Source of the DNA: Mycolicibacterium litorale
Lineage (GTDB): Bacteria; Actinomycetota; Actinomycetes; Mycobacteriales; Mycobacteriaceae
Direction of reading: 5' to 3'
Assembly (NCBI RefSeq): GCF_010731695.1
Contig: NZ_AP022586.1
Coordinates: 124,001 to 188,000 of the forward strand
DNA length: 64,000 bases
In this document: piece by piece, positions 27,551-39,007 of the stretch
Position numbering within the stretch: position 1 is the stretch's first letter
How the letters are laid out: each line of letters starts with the position of its first letter
Notes under the pieces: model-generated
Told to the model about the DNA's origin: nothing
The model's database searches: none
What the model saw: the letters and a program-made list of their open reading frames with translations, nothing else
Position numbers and translations under genes: made by a program

Positions 27551-28423
27551 ATGAGTGAACTGCGCTTGATGGCGGTGCATGCGCACCCCGATGACGAGTC
27601 GAGCAAGGGTGCCGCCACCATGGCCAAATACGCCGACGCGGGCGCCCGCGTCATGGTGGTGACGCTGACCGGTGGTGAGCGCGGCGACATCCTGAACCCG
27701 GCGATGGACCTGCCCGAGGTGCACGGCCGCATGGCCGAGATCCGGCGCGACGAGATGGCCAAGGCCGCGGAGATCCTCGGGGTCGAGCACCGCTGGCTCG
27801 GATTCGTCGACTCCGGCCTGCCGGAGGGCGATCCGCTGCCCCCGCTGCCCGAGGGGTGTTTCGCGCTGGCGCCGCTGGAGGAGTCGACCGAGGCGCTGGT
27901 GCGGGTGATCCGCGAGTTCAAACCGCACGTGATGACCACCTACGACGAGACCGGCGGCTATCCGCACCCCGACCACATCCGCTGTCACCAGGTGTCGGTG
28001 GCCGCCTACGAGGCGGCCGGCGACTACCGCCTGTACCCGGACGCCGGTGAGCCGTGGAACGTCTCGAAGCTCTACTACATCCACGGCTTCCTGCGGGAGC
28101 GGATGCAGTTGCTCCAGGACGAGTTCGGCAAGCACGGGCTCGAAGGCCCGTACGCGAAGTGGCTGGAGAACTGGGACCCTGACCGCGACCTGTTCGCCAA
28201 GCGGGTGACCACCCGGGTGGAGTGCGCGAAGTACTTCCCGCAGCGGGACGACGCGTTGCGGGCGCACGCCACCCAGATCGACCCGAACAGCTTCTTCTTC
28301 GCGGCTCCGCTGGAGTGGCAGGAGCGGCTGTGGCCGACGGAGGAGTACGAGCTGGCCCGCTCCCGCGTTCCGGTCACCCTGCCCGAGACCGACCTGTTCG
28401 AGGGCATCGAGGCGGACCGATGA
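27551..28423 (+). CDS. mca: Mycothiol S-conjugate amidase Mca
   Basis: This 290-residue zinc amidase cleaves mycothiol S-conjugates to release mercapturic acids in detoxification. It shows the MshB/PIG-L fold: AHPDDES (His12, Asp15 metal ligands/catalysis), [13 protein letters not shown] and the third ligand region [12 protein letters not shown]. The C-terminal SFFFAAP block and the length separate Mca from MshB (~300 residues). The start follows GAGACGAG. The stop overlaps the ATG of the next gene (ATGA). Confidence 0.95.
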   Translation: MSELRLMAVHAHPDDESSKGAATMAKYADAGARVMVVTLTGGERGDILNPAMDLPEVHGRMAEIRRDEMAKAAEILGVEHRWLGFVDSGLPEGDPLPPLPEGCFALAPLEESTEALVRVIREFKPHVMTTYDETGGYPHPDHIRCHQVSVAAYEAAGDYRLYPDAGEPWNVSKLYYIHGFLRERMQLLQDEFGKHGLEGPYAKWLENWDPDRDLFAKRVTTRVECAKYFPQRDDALRAHATQIDPNSFFFAAPLEWQERLWPTEEYELARSRVPVTLPETDLFEGIEADR

Positions 28424-28696
28424 TCGAGAGCCTGCTGCTGGCCACCGAGTGGCTCGCCCAGGACCAGCCCCGCGACACCGGGCCGGACTTCGGCAAGGCC
28501 AGCCCGTTCGGCCTGCTCATCGTCGCGGTGCTGCTGGTCGCGGTCTTCCTGCTGGTGTGGTCGATGAACCGGCACCTCAAGCGGCTCCCCGAATCGTTCG
28601 ATCCGGAACATCCCGAACCGGATCAGGCCGTCGACGACGGCACCGTCGACCTCGGCACCGTCTCCGGCACCGACACCGAGAACGGGAACACCCGCC

Positions 28697-28713
<17 letters not shown>
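28420..28713 (+). CDS. Small single-pass membrane protein (Rv1083 type)
   Basis: This 97-residue protein has one membrane helix ([19 protein letters not shown], about residues 29-47), a basic stretch (MNRHLKRLP) and a very acidic C-terminal tail with many Asp/Glu/Thr. The start overlaps the mca stop by four bases, and the 3' end overlaps the next gene by 17 bp, so the three genes are translationally coupled. It is conserved at this place next to mca. Function unknown; a link to mycothiol detoxification is only positional. Confidence 0.8.
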
Positions 28714-30709
<1,996 letters not shown>

Positions 30710-30719
30710 CGTGCGGGCC

Positions 30720-31088
30720 ATGACCGTCGAGCCCAAGGCCATCGTCGAGCGTTACCTGCACACCGTCTCCACCGGCTCGGCCGACGACGTCGCCGCGCTG
30801 TACGCCGAGGACGCCACCCTCGAGGATCCGGTCGGCGGCGGCGAGGTGCACATCGGACGGCAGGCCATCGCCGGCTTCTACAAGAACACCGAGGGCGTCG
30901 AGGTCGAGACCGAACTGCTGAGCTTCCGCTCCGGCGGCCACGAGGCGGCGTTCGTCTTCGCGATCACCGTGAAAATGGGCGAGAGCACGATGCGCATCGA
31001 GCCGATCGAGGTGATGACGTTCACCGGTGACGGCAAGATCGCCTCGATGAAGGCCTACTGGGGACCGGAGAACGTCACCCAGCTGTGA
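30720..31088 (+). CDS. Ketosteroid isomerase-like (SnoaL/NTF2-fold) protein
   Basis: This 122-residue protein resembles bacterial steroid delta(5)-3-ketoisomerase along its whole length. Tyr12 in VERYLHTV matches catalytic Tyr14 and Asp36 in EDATLEDPVGGG matches the base Asp38 (Comamonas enzyme numbering). The third key residue, Asp99, is replaced by glutamate (Glu97 in IEPIEVMTF). AYWGPENV matches the C-terminal region. It would isomerise delta-5-3-ketosteroids if active, which fits the sterol genes elsewhere in the window. The stop codon falls inside a hairpin repeat. Confidence 0.78.
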   Translation: MTVEPKAIVERYLHTVSTGSADDVAALYAEDATLEDPVGGGEVHIGRQAIAGFYKNTEGVEVETELLSFRSGGHEAAFVFAITVKMGESTMRIEPIEVMTFTGDGKIASMKAYWGPENVTQL

Positions 31089-31135
31089 TTTCGGTGTAGT
31101 TGGTCGCGCTGGGCGCGACCAACTACACCGAAATC
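31087..31135. repeat. Hairpin repeat, family A, copy 1
   Basis: Two perfect 22-base arms (31087-31108 and 31114-31135) with a CTGGG loop. The left arm begins GATTTCGGTGTAGTTGGTCG. It lies exactly between two convergent genes and includes the stop codon of the KSI-like gene, as a bidirectional terminator would. Two further copies are at 41391-41439 and 46952-47000. Confidence 0.85.
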
Positions 31136-31140
31136 GCCGG

Positions 31141-31884
31141 CTAGCCCGAGAAGACCGCGAACCACATCGCGATGTAGTGGCAGATCGCCGCGACCGCGGT
31201 GCAGGCGTGGAAGAACTCGTGGTGGCCGAAGGTCGTCGGCCACGGATTCGGCCACTTGAGCCCGTAGAGCACCCCGCCGATGCTGTACAGCGCGCCGCCC
31301 ACGATCAGCAGCACCACCGCGGCCACGCCCGCCCCGTCCATGATCGGGCCGATGAACCACGCCGCCACCCAGCCGAGCAGCAGGTACAGCGGCACGCCCA
31401 CCCACGCCGGCGCCGACGGCCAGAACATCTTGAGCAGCACCCCGGCGATCGCCCCGCTCCACACGATCCAGAACAGCACCATGCCCTTGTCCTGCGGCAG
31501 GGCCAGCAGCGCGAACGGCGTGTAGCTGCCCGCGATGAAGATGAAGATCATCGAATGGTCGGCGCGTTTCATCCATTTGCGCGCCGTCGGCGAGCGCCAG
31601 GTCACCCGGTGGTAGGTCCCGCTGACGGTGAACATCGCCACGATCGTGAACGTGTAGATCAACGTCGCGATGCCCGCGCGGGTGGACACCTCCGCCCACG
31701 ACACCGCCACCAGCGTCGCCCCGCAGATCAGCGCGACCACCGCGGAGTAGACGTGGATCCACCCACGGGCGCGGGGTTTGCCGATGAAGTGGGCGACCCG
31801 CTCGGCGACGGCCTCCGGGAAGTCCTCCGGATCGCCCTTCGGACGTGAGTCGTCGGCGTCGAGCGGGGTGGACGGGGTCGTCAT
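31141..31884 (-). CDS. Hemolysin III / TrhA family membrane protein (Rv1085c type)
   Basis: This 247-residue protein has seven membrane helices, matching the hemolysin III/PAQR-related (YqfA/TrhA) family. Conserved metal-site candidates are the His in [13 protein letters not shown], the His in TYHRVTW, and [21 protein letters not shown] near the C-terminus. TrhA members influence membrane lipid state; haemolysis is not an established native function. The ATG at 31884 gives [12 protein letters not shown]; a longer upstream frame overlaps the divergent gene's promoter. Confidence 0.86.
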   Translation of the reverse strand: MTTPSTPLDADDSRPKGDPEDFPEAVAERVAHFIGKPRARGWIHVYSAVVALICGATLVAVSWAEVSTRAGIATLIYTFTIVAMFTVSGTYHRVTWRSPTARKWMKRADHSMIFIFIAGSYTPFALLALPQDKGMVLFWIVWSGAIAGVLLKMFWPSAPAWVGVPLYLLLGWVAAWFIGPIMDGAGVAAVVLLIVGGALYSIGGVLYGLKWPNPWPTTFGHHEFFHACTAVAAICHYIAMWFAVFSG

Positions 31885-31925
31885 GTCAGCTCCGTCAACT
31901 CGGGTGGGGCACTCGGCCGCCACAG

Positions 31926-31931
31926 TAGTCT
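31926..31931 (+). promoter_or_regulatory. -10 box for the Z-prenyl synthase gene
   Basis: TAGTCT (TANNNT) ends 9 bases before the ATG at 31940. The spacing suggests a leaderless or near-leaderless transcript. Confidence 0.45.
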
Positions 31932-31939
31932 GAGTACCT

Positions 31940-32731
31940 ATGGACATCATTCCCCGCGGTCTCAAGGAGCCTGCATATCGGCTCTATGAGATGCGGTTGC
32001 GTCAGGAGCTGACGCGGTCCAAATCACAACTACCGCGCCACATTGCGGTGCTGTGTGACGGAAATCGCCGCTGGGCCCGTGACGCCGGTCACGATGACGT
32101 GAGCTACGGCTATCGCGTCGGCGCGGCGAAGATCGCCGAGATGCTGCGCTGGTGTCAGGCCGCCGGTATCGAGATGGCCACGGTGTATCTGCTGTCGACC
32201 GAGAACCTGCGGCGCGACGCCGACGAACTCGCCGAGCTCATCGAGATCATCACCGGCGTGGTGGAGGAGATCTGCACACCGGCCAACCGGTGGAGTGTGC
32301 GCACCGTCGGCGACCTGTCCCTGCTCGGTGAGGAACCGGCGCGGCGGCTGCGCGACGCGGTCGAGTCCACGGCGGGCAACGGCAACACCTTCCACGTCAA
32401 CGTCGCGGTCGCCTACGGCGGCAGGCAGGAGATCGTCGACGCGGTGCGCGCGCTGCTCGGCAAGAGGCTCGCCGACGGCGCGACGGGCGACCAGCTGGTC
32501 GAGGCCGTCACCGCCGAGGCGATCTCCGAGAACCTCTACACCTCCGGGCAGCCCGATCCCGATCTGGTGATCCGCACCTCCGGTGAACAGCGGCTGTCCG
32601 GGTTCCTGCTGTGGCAGAGCGCGTACTCCGAAATGTGGTTCACCGAGGCGTACTGGCCCGCGTTCCGCCGCGTCGACTTCCTGCGCGCGCTGCGCGACTA
32701 CACCCGGCGGGATCGCCGGTACGGCATCTGA
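31940..32731 (+). CDS. Short-chain Z-isoprenyl diphosphate synthase (Rv1086 type)
   Basis: This 263-residue cis-prenyltransferase contains the conserved blocks [15 protein letters not shown] (catalytic Asp), [26 protein letters not shown] and the C-terminal [19 protein letters not shown]. It closely resembles M. tuberculosis Rv1086, which makes (2Z,6E)-farnesyl diphosphate as the first step towards decaprenyl phosphate for arabinogalactan and LAM synthesis. It is distinct from the longer-chain uppS/Rv2361c type, though activity cannot be separated by eye with certainty. Confidence 0.92.
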   Translation: MDIIPRGLKEPAYRLYEMRLRQELTRSKSQLPRHIAVLCDGNRRWARDAGHDDVSYGYRVGAAKIAEMLRWCQAAGIEMATVYLLSTENLRRDADELAELIEIITGVVEEICTPANRWSVRTVGDLSLLGEEPARRLRDAVESTAGNGNTFHVNVAVAYGGRQEIVDAVRALLGKRLADGATGDQLVEAVTAEAISENLYTSGQPDPDLVIRTSGEQRLSGFLLWQSAYSEMWFTEAYWPAFRRVDFLRALRDYTRRDRRYGI

Positions 32732-32752
32732 GACGCGTGCCACACTTGGGGC

Positions 32753-34105
32753 ATGGCTGCGCTGTCCGCCGTGGTCTTCGCGCTGAGCTGGTGGCTGGGT
32801 CTGTATCTGCTGGCGCGTAATCCGCGCAAACCCGTGCTGGCGCTGGCCGCTGCCGGTCTGACCAGCTTCGCCGTCGTGGTCGCGCTGGACGCCGTGCGGG
32901 TGGTCAGCGGCGCCGACGTGGTGGGCCGGGTGGAGATCTACCTCGTCGCGGTGCCGGGGATCGCCTGGTTCGCGGTGCTGCTCGAGTTGTCGCGGCCGCC
33001 GGACACCGCCCGCGGCCGCGTCGCCGAGATCGCCGCCGTCGTCGGTGTCGCCGTCGTGGCGTTCGGCGGGGCGGCGCTGGCGGGCAGCGTCGAGGGCCCA
33101 CTGCGGCTCGGGCACTGGGTGATGTTCGGCGCCGTCTCGGTGTCCGCACTCGGCGCGATGGTGCGCGCGGTCCGCCGCGGTGTGAAACCCGTTCCGGTGG
33201 CGGGTTTTCTGGTGATCGCGACGCTGTTCTTCGCCCTCGGCAACGCGATCCTCGTCGTCCCGCTCGGCCTGGTGCCGAGCTGGCTGGCGTTGGCGTCGAC
33301 GGGTTTCGACGTCGCGCTGCTCGGGGTGGCGGTGGCGATCTGGGATGCGTTCGACGAGGGGCAGGCGCTGCGCGCCGACATGCGGCGGTCGTTCGTGGCG
33401 ACGGCGGCGGTGGCGCTGCTGTTCGGCGGGCAGGTCCTCATCGGCATGGCGTTCACCGGGCAGCGGACCGCGCTGGTGGTGCTGATGTTCACCAGCCTCG
33501 CGCTCGCGATCGCGATCAACGTGCTGGCCGACCCGCTGGCGGGCGTACTGGACCGGCTCGCGTTCTCCCGCTCACCGGACCTGCGGGCCGACCGGGCCGT
33601 CCTGCGCCGGACCGAGGCCGCGCTGCCGCGCCGCGCGGCCAACCCGCTGCACGACGTCGACGACGAGACGTTCGCCCGGTTGACCCGCCGCGCACTCGGC
33701 CACTACGGCGATCTCGCCAAACTGATGGCCAACCCGCTGACCGCGTTACCCGTCATCGACGACCGCCTCGCCGCCCGCGGTGCGCCTGATCAGCCGTTGG
33801 AGCGGGCCAACGAACTGCGCGCGCTGCTCGCCGAGCGCATCGCCCGGCTCAAACCGCGCGACGGCGGGGACTTCGGCACGACCGAGCAGTGGCGCCACTA
33901 CAACTCGCTGTACTTCCCCTACGTGGCGGGGGTGCGGGCTTACGCCCAGAACGCCACCCCGGCCGGCCTGGACCCGGTCGCGCGGCAGGCGTGGCAGTGG
34001 TTCGTCACCGAGGTGCCGCAGCGGTCGCTGCACAACTGGCAGACCGCGGCCGCCCGGGTGATCGCCGCCGATCTGCGCAGCGATCTGGTCAGCGCCCGCG
34101 ACTGA
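32753..34105 (+). CDS. Multi-pass membrane protein of unknown function
   Basis: This 450-residue protein has about seven or eight hydrophobic helices in residues 1-265 (for example LSAVVFALSWWLGLYLLA, VAVPGIAWFAVLLEL, FLVIATLFFALGNAILVV and MFTSLALAIAINVLA). A cytoplasmic C-terminal region of about 180 residues follows (LTRRALGHYGDLAKLMANPL, EQWRHYNSLYFPYVAGVRAYA, VPQRSLHNWQTAAARVIA). The 7TM-plus-soluble layout resembles sensory receptors, but no kinase, cyclase or GGDEF motif is visible. I do not recognise the family. Confidence 0.75.
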   Translation: MAALSAVVFALSWWLGLYLLARNPRKPVLALAAAGLTSFAVVVALDAVRVVSGADVVGRVEIYLVAVPGIAWFAVLLELSRPPDTARGRVAEIAAVVGVAVVAFGGAALAGSVEGPLRLGHWVMFGAVSVSALGAMVRAVRRGVKPVPVAGFLVIATLFFALGNAILVVPLGLVPSWLALASTGFDVALLGVAVAIWDAFDEGQALRADMRRSFVATAAVALLFGGQVLIGMAFTGQRTALVVLMFTSLALAIAINVLADPLAGVLDRLAFSRSPDLRADRAVLRRTEAALPRRAANPLHDVDDETFARLTRRALGHYGDLAKLMANPLTALPVIDDRLAARGAPDQPLERANELRALLAERIARLKPRDGGDFGTTEQWRHYNSLYFPYVAGVRAYAQNATPAGLDPVARQAWQWFVTEVPQRSLHNWQTAAARVIAADLRSDLVSARD

Positions 34106-34232
34106 TCCCGACAGCCCGCTGACCTGCGGTTGGCAGTGGTTGGCAGCGTTCGGTGTCGATCTGGCAGTGCGCGCTGCGCAGCATCGGTGGTGTCCCCCAA
34201 GCCCACGGAGACCTCACCGCCGAGGAGCCGAC

Positions 34233-34652
34233 ATGACCGCCATCCACACATCCATCACCACCCGGCCACTGTCCGATTCGACCGACTCGCTGCTGCGCTT
34301 CGCGCTGCGTGCCGACGCGACGCTCTGCGCGGCGCTCGGCCTGCTGGTCGCGATGGCCGCCGATCAGCTGTCGCGGCTCTCAGGGCTGTCGCCGACGTTC
34401 GAATGGGTCAGCGGCGCTGCGCTGGTCGGCTACGGCGCCGCGCTGTACGTGCTGGCCGCGGTGCCCGACGTGCGTCGCGTCGGGGTGGGCGTGGTCGCGG
34501 GCAACCTCGCCTTCGCGATCGCCGTCGCCGTCGTGCTGATCGGCGGCTGGCTGCCGCTGACCCCGGCCGGAGTCGTCATGACCATCTCGTTCACCCTCGT
34601 CACGCTGGCCTTCGCCACCGTGCAGTACCTCGGGGTGCGCCGTCTGGCGTGA
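34233..34652 (+). CDS. Four-helix membrane protein, paralog A
   Basis: This 139-residue protein has four predicted membrane helices. After a polar N-terminus come DSLLRFALRADATLCAALG, then GAALVGYGAALYVLAAVP, VGVGVVAGNLAFAIAVAV and FTLVTLAFATVQYLGVRRL. It is clearly a paralog of the next gene (shared RFALRADA/RLAMRADA and C-terminal VQYLGVRRL/LQYVGWRRL). GAGGAG precedes the ATG at 34233. The upstream gap carries a tandem GGTTGGCAGT/GGTTGGCAGC repeat at 34128-34147. Function unknown. Confidence 0.75.
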   Translation: MTAIHTSITTRPLSDSTDSLLRFALRADATLCAALGLLVAMAADQLSRLSGLSPTFEWVSGAALVGYGAALYVLAAVPDVRRVGVGVVAGNLAFAIAVAVVLIGGWLPLTPAGVVMTISFTLVTLAFATVQYLGVRRLA

Positions 34653-34757
34653 CCCCCTCCTGCCGGTGCGGGGCGCCGCCGTTTCGAGGTTGGGCGTGAC
34701 GCCCCGCATCCGGCCCTTTGCTTCCTGATCGAGTACCCAACCGAAGGAGATACAGAT

Positions 34758-35168
34758 ATGACCGCCACTGCTGACACCGCCCGCACCGGGGCGCGAGACC
34801 GCCTGCTGCGCTTGGCCATGCGCGCCGATGCGGTGATGACCGGCCTGGCCGGGCTGGCCGCGCTACCGCTCGCGGGCACGCTGGCCGAACTGTCCGGCAC
34901 CACAACGGCCATCGAGTACTCGCTCGCCGCGTTCTTCATCGGCTACGGGGTCGTGGTGTTCGGGCTCGCGGCGCTCCCTCTGCCGTCGCTGCGGGGTGCG
35001 GGGGTGGCGGTGATCGCCGCCAACATCCTCTACGCCGTCGCCGCGGTCATCGTCGTCGTCACCGACGTGTGGTCGATGACGGGAACGGGCATCGCGCTCA
35101 CGCTGGCCACCGGCGTCTACACGCTGGTGTTCGCCGAACTGCAGTACGTGGGCTGGCGCCGGCTCTGA
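34758..35168 (+). CDS. Four-helix membrane protein, paralog B
   Basis: This 136-residue protein has four membrane helices, arranged as in paralog A: RDRLLRLAMRADAVMTGLAG, SLAAFFIGYGVVVFGLAALP, VAVIAANILYAVAAVIVVV and GIALTLATGVYTLVFAELQ. AAGGAGA precedes the ATG. The pair probably arose by tandem duplication and diverged. It ends one base before the coaA stop on the other strand. Confidence 0.77.
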   Translation: MTATADTARTGARDRLLRLAMRADAVMTGLAGLAALPLAGTLAELSGTTTAIEYSLAAFFIGYGVVVFGLAALPLPSLRGAGVAVIAANILYAVAAVIVVVTDVWSMTGTGIALTLATGVYTLVFAELQYVGWRRL

Positions 35169-35169
35169 A

Positions 35170-36108
35170 TCACAGCTTGCGCAGCCGCAACCGGTTGATG
35201 GCGTGGTCGGCGTCCTTGCGCAGCACCAGTGTTGCGCGGGGACGCGTCGGCAGGATGTTCTCGATGAGATTCGGCCGGTTGATCGAATGCCAGATGTCGC
35301 GGGCGGCGAAGACGGCTTGTTCGTCGGTCAGGGTCGCGTAGTGGTGGAAGTGCGACGCCGGATCGGCGAACGCCGTCGACCGCATGGTGAGGAACCGGGA
35401 GATGTACCAGCCCTCGATGTCCTCCAGACGGGCGTCGACGTAGACGGAGAAGTCGAACAGGTCCGACACCATCAGCGCGGGTCCGGTCTGCAATACGTTG
35501 AGGCCCTCGAGGATCAGGATGTCCGGATGCCGGATGACCTGGTTCTCGCCGGGCACGATGTCGTAGAGCAGATGCGAGTACACCGGTGCGCACGCGACGT
35601 CGGCCCCGGACTTCACCGCGGTGACGAACCGCATCAGCGCCCTGCGATCGTAGCTCTCCGGGAAACCCTTGCGGTGCATGATGTTCCGCCGGGCCAGCTC
35701 CGCGTTCGGATACAGGAAGCCGTCGGTGGTGACGAGGTCGACGCGGGCGTGGTTGCCCCAGCGGGCCAGCAGCGCCTGCAGCACGCGGGCGGTGGTGGAC
35801 TTGCCGACAGCCACACTGCCCGCCACGCCGATGATGAACGGCACCGGCCGGTCCGGGTTCTGCTGCGGTTCGCCGAGGAACTCCGCGGTCGCGGCGAACA
35901 GCCGCTGCCGCGCGGCCACCTGCAGGTGGATGAGGCGGGCCAGGGGGAGGTAGACCTCCTCGACCTCGAGGAGGTCGAGTTTCTCACCGAGGCCGCGGAG
36001 CTTTCGCAGCTCGTCCTCGGTGAGCTTGAGCGGCGTCGACATCCGCAACGCACGCCACTGGGTGCGGTCGAACTCGACGTAGGGGCTCGGTTCGCTCAGC
36101 CGCGCCAT
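35170..36108 (-). CDS. coaA: Pantothenate kinase, type I
   Basis: This 312-residue enzyme phosphorylates pantothenate, the committed step of coenzyme A synthesis. The P-loop is [14 protein letters not shown] (residues 94-107). Typical blocks are [47 protein letters not shown] and [15 protein letters not shown]. The length matches the bacterial type I (CoaA) family. The start is the ATG at 36108 and the C-terminus is normal. Confidence 0.96.
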   Translation of the reverse strand: MARLSEPSPYVEFDRTQWRALRMSTPLKLTEDELRKLRGLGEKLDLLEVEEVYLPLARLIHLQVAARQRLFAATAEFLGEPQQNPDRPVPFIIGVAGSVAVGKSTTARVLQALLARWGNHARVDLVTTDGFLYPNAELARRNIMHRKGFPESYDRRALMRFVTAVKSGADVACAPVYSHLLYDIVPGENQVIRHPDILILEGLNVLQTGPALMVSDLFDFSVYVDARLEDIEGWYISRFLTMRSTAFADPASHFHHYATLTDEQAVFAARDIWHSINRPNLIENILPTRPRATLVLRKDADHAINRLRLRKL

Positions 36109-36160
36109 GGGGCCAGTCTTGCAGTACCGGATCCGAGGTGAACGCCTGGGGCGACCCGAT

Positions 36161-36166
36161 TAGCGT
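36161..36166 (+). promoter_or_regulatory. -10 box for the DUF885 gene (likely leaderless)
   Basis: TAGCGT ends 8 bases before the ATG at 36174, with no ribosome-binding site between. The same box and spacing occur before the KSI-like and phoAT-like genes. Confidence 0.45.
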
Positions 36167-36173
36167 TGCAGCC

Positions 36174-37385
36174 ATGGAGCCCGACACCCTCATTCGCGAA
36201 TATCTGCTTCTCGGTCTGCGCTTCGACCGCGTAGAGGACGGCTACGTCGACTCCTTCACCGGTGACCCCGCACTGCGGCGGGCGGTGGCCGACGAGCCCG
36301 CGCCGGATCCGGCCGAGCTGGCGCGTCAGGCGCAGCGGTTGCTGGCCGCGGTACCGGACACGCCGCGCACCGGCGGCTTCGACCAGGCGCGCGCGGACTA
36401 CCTCTCGGCGCACCTGCGGGCGCTGGCGCTCGCCGGCCGCAAGTTCGCCGGGGAGGACGTCGGATTCGTCGACGAGGTCGAGACGTACTTCGACGTCCGG
36501 ATCACCAAGGGCGACCCGGACACCTACCGGCAGGCGCACGTCGCGCTCGACGAGGCGCTCGGCGGGACGGGGCCGCTCGCCGAGCGGATCCAGGCGCACC
36601 GCACCGGCGACGAGATCCCGCCCGAGCGGCTCGAGGAGTGCATCCACGCCTTCTCCAGCGCGCTACGCGACCGCGTGCGTGCCACGTATCCGCTGCCCGA
36701 CGCCGAGACGATCACCTACGAGGTGGTCACCGACAAACCGTGGTCGGGGTTCAACTACTACCTGGGCGACTACAAGTCGACGGTCGCGGTCAACGCCGAC
36801 CTCAAACAGCAGATGGCCAACCTGCCGAGACTCGTCGCGCACGAGTCGTATCCCGGCCACCACACCGAGCACTGCCGCAAGGAGGCCGGCCTCGTCCATG
36901 CACTCGGCCATGCCGAGCAGACCATCTTCCTGGTCAACACCCCGCAGTGCCTGATGGCCGAGGGGCTCGCCGACCTCGCGCTGTACGCGGTCGTCGGGCA
37001 GGGCTGGGGCGAGTGGGCGGCCGAGATCTACGCCGACCTCGGTCTGCGGTTCGACGGTGCGCGGGCCGAGGCCGTGTCGGCGGCGACGGCCGCGCTGGCC
37101 GACGTGCGCCAGGACGCCGCGCTGATGCTGCACGACGAGCACCGCCCGGTCGACGACGTGGTGGCGTTCCTCAAGCGGTGGCTGCTGGTCGACGACGAGC
37201 GGGCGCGGCAGATGCTGCGGTTCCTGTCCTCGCCGCTGTGGCGGGCCTACACGTCGACCTACGTCGAGGGTTACCGGCTGCTGCGCGGCTGGCTCGACGC
37301 CCGCCCGGCCGGGGTCGGTCTGACCGAGCGATTCGGCCGCCTGCTCGACGAGCCGCTCATCCCGTCGGCGCTGCGCGCGGCCTGA
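36174..37385 (+). CDS. DUF885-family putative metallopeptidase
   Basis: This 403-residue soluble protein belongs to the DUF885 family, distantly related to zinc carboxypeptidases of the M32/gluzincin type. The putative metal site is [10 protein letters not shown] (His223, Glu224, His229/His230) with a downstream glutamate in [12 protein letters not shown]. Other family blocks are [17 protein letters not shown] and [20 protein letters not shown]. It is shorter than the usual 550-600-residue DUF885 proteins and lacks a signal peptide. Its peptidase activity is inferred only. Confidence 0.82.
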   Translation: MEPDTLIREYLLLGLRFDRVEDGYVDSFTGDPALRRAVADEPAPDPAELARQAQRLLAAVPDTPRTGGFDQARADYLSAHLRALALAGRKFAGEDVGFVDEVETYFDVRITKGDPDTYRQAHVALDEALGGTGPLAERIQAHRTGDEIPPERLEECIHAFSSALRDRVRATYPLPDAETITYEVVTDKPWSGFNYYLGDYKSTVAVNADLKQQMANLPRLVAHESYPGHHTEHCRKEAGLVHALGHAEQTIFLVNTPQCLMAEGLADLALYAVVGQGWGEWAAEIYADLGLRFDGARAEAVSAATAALADVRQDAALMLHDEHRPVDDVVAFLKRWLLVDDERARQMLRFLSSPLWRAYTSTYVEGYRLLRGWLDARPAGVGLTERFGRLLDEPLIPSALRAA

Positions 37386-37510
37386 CGCCGGCCCCGCCGA
37401 ACGTGCGGTTTCATACGCGACGCGCGGCGCAGGGCGTATCAGTTCGCGCACTCGCCCGCAGGAGGTGCCTGAGTACCGGCAGCCCGCTCGGCGCGATTAC
37501 CCTCGACACC

Positions 37511-38989
37511 ATGACTGCTGACGCTGTGACCTCGTCGACCGCGGCTCCGGGCGCCGACTACGCCGACACCGCGAGCGCCGCCTATCGGGCCGCGCTGCAG
37601 GTCATCGAGACCGTCGAGCCACGGATCGCCGCCGCCACCCGTAAAGAGCTCGCCGATCAGCGCGATTCGCTCAAGCTGATCGCCAGCGAGAACTACGCCT
37701 CGCCGGCGGTTCTGCTGACCATGGGCACCTGGCTGAGCGACAAGTACGCCGAGGGCACGATCGGCCACCGCTTCTATGCCGGCTGCCAGAACGTCGACGT
37801 CGTCGAGAGTGTCGCCGCCGAACACGCCCGCGAACTGTTCGGCGCGCCGTACGCCTACGCCCAGCCGCACTCCGGCATCGACGCCAACCTGGTCGCCTTC
37901 TGGGCGATCCTGGCCACCCGCGTCGAGGCGCCCGGGCTGGCCGAACTGGGCGCCAAGCACGTCAACGATCTGTCCGAGGCGGACTGGGAGAGCCTGCGCA
38001 ACAAGCTCGGCAACCAGCGGCTGATGGGGATGTCGCTCGACGCCGGCGGTCACCTCACCCACGGGTTCCGGCCCAATATCAGCGGCAAGATGTTCCACCA
38101 GCGCAGCTACGGCACCGACCCGGAGACCGGGCTGCTCGACTACGACGCGCTGGCCGCCGCCGCGCGCGAGTTCAAGCCGCTGATCCTGGTCGGCGGATAC
38201 TCGGCCTACCCGCGGCGGGTGGACTTCGCCAAGCTGCGCGAGATCGCCGACGAGGTCGGCGCGACGCTGATGGTCGACATGGCCCATTTCGCGGGCCTGG
38301 TCGCCGGCAAGGTGTTCACCGGTGACGAGGATCCGGTGCCGCACGCCCACGTCACGACGACCACCACGCACAAGTCGCTGCGCGGTCCGCGCGGCGGCCT
38401 CGTGCTGGCGCAGCCGGAGTACTCCGACGCCGTCGACAAGGGCTGCCCGATGGTGCTCGGCGGACCGCTCTCGCATGTGATGGCCGCCAAGGCCGTCGCG
38501 CTCGCCGAGGCGCGTCAGCCGTCGTTCCAGGCCTACGCGCAGCGGGTCGCCGACAACGCCAAGTCGCTGGCCGAGGGCTTCCTCAAGCGTGGCGCCCGCC
38601 TGGTCACCGGCGGCACCGACAACCACATCGTGCTGCTCGACGTGACGAGCTTCGGGCTGACCGGCCGGCAGGCCGAGTCCGCGCTGCTCGACGCCGGCGT
38701 CGTCACCAACCGCAACTCGATCCCGGCCGATCCGAACGGCGCCTGGTACACCAGCGGCATCCGCTTCGGCACGCCGGCGCTGACCACCCGTGGGTTCGGC
38801 GCCGCGGAGTTCGACCGGGTGGCCGAACTGGTCGTCGACGTGCTGCAGAACACCCAGCCGAATTCGACCGGTCCGACGGGGTTCTCCAAGGCGAAGTACA
38901 CGCTGGCCGACGGCACCGCCGAACGGGTCCACGCCGCGTCGGCCGAGATGCTCGCGGCCAATCCGCTGTACCCGGGGCTGACCCTCTGA
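37511..38989 (+). CDS. glyA: Serine hydroxymethyltransferase, long (insert-containing) form
   Basis: This 492-residue PLP enzyme interconverts serine and glycine with tetrahydrofolate. The PLP lysine is Lys288 in [28 protein letters not shown] and [10 protein letters not shown] are signatures. It is about 65-75 residues longer than the canonical bacterial and M. tuberculosis GlyA1 (~420-426). One extra block of about 30 residues lies at roughly 130-170 ([20 protein letters not shown]), and there are longer termini. An insert-containing GlyA is known from chlamydiae and some actinobacteria. It occupies the normal glyA1 place between coaA and desA2. The ATG at 37511 is preceded by no clear ribosome-binding site. 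Confidence 0.92.
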   Translation: MTADAVTSSTAAPGADYADTASAAYRAALQVIETVEPRIAAATRKELADQRDSLKLIASENYASPAVLLTMGTWLSDKYAEGTIGHRFYAGCQNVDVVESVAAEHARELFGAPYAYAQPHSGIDANLVAFWAILATRVEAPGLAELGAKHVNDLSEADWESLRNKLGNQRLMGMSLDAGGHLTHGFRPNISGKMFHQRSYGTDPETGLLDYDALAAAAREFKPLILVGGYSAYPRRVDFAKLREIADEVGATLMVDMAHFAGLVAGKVFTGDEDPVPHAHVTTTTTHKSLRGPRGGLVLAQPEYSDAVDKGCPMVLGGPLSHVMAAKAVALAEARQPSFQAYAQRVADNAKSLAEGFLKRGARLVTGGTDNHIVLLDVTSFGLTGRQAESALLDAGVVTNRNSIPADPNGAWYTSGIRFGTPALTTRGFGAAEFDRVAELVVDVLQNTQPNSTGPTGFSKAKYTLADGTAERVHAASAEMLAANPLYPGLTL

Positions 38990-39007
38990 CGCGACGCGCC
39001 GGGAATT

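Noticed and set aside
37386..37510. Possible riboswitch before glyA
   Set aside because: Only a short ATACGC/GCGTAT pairing (37413-37439) is present. I cannot find the conserved cores of glycine, THF, SAH or ZTP riboswitches.
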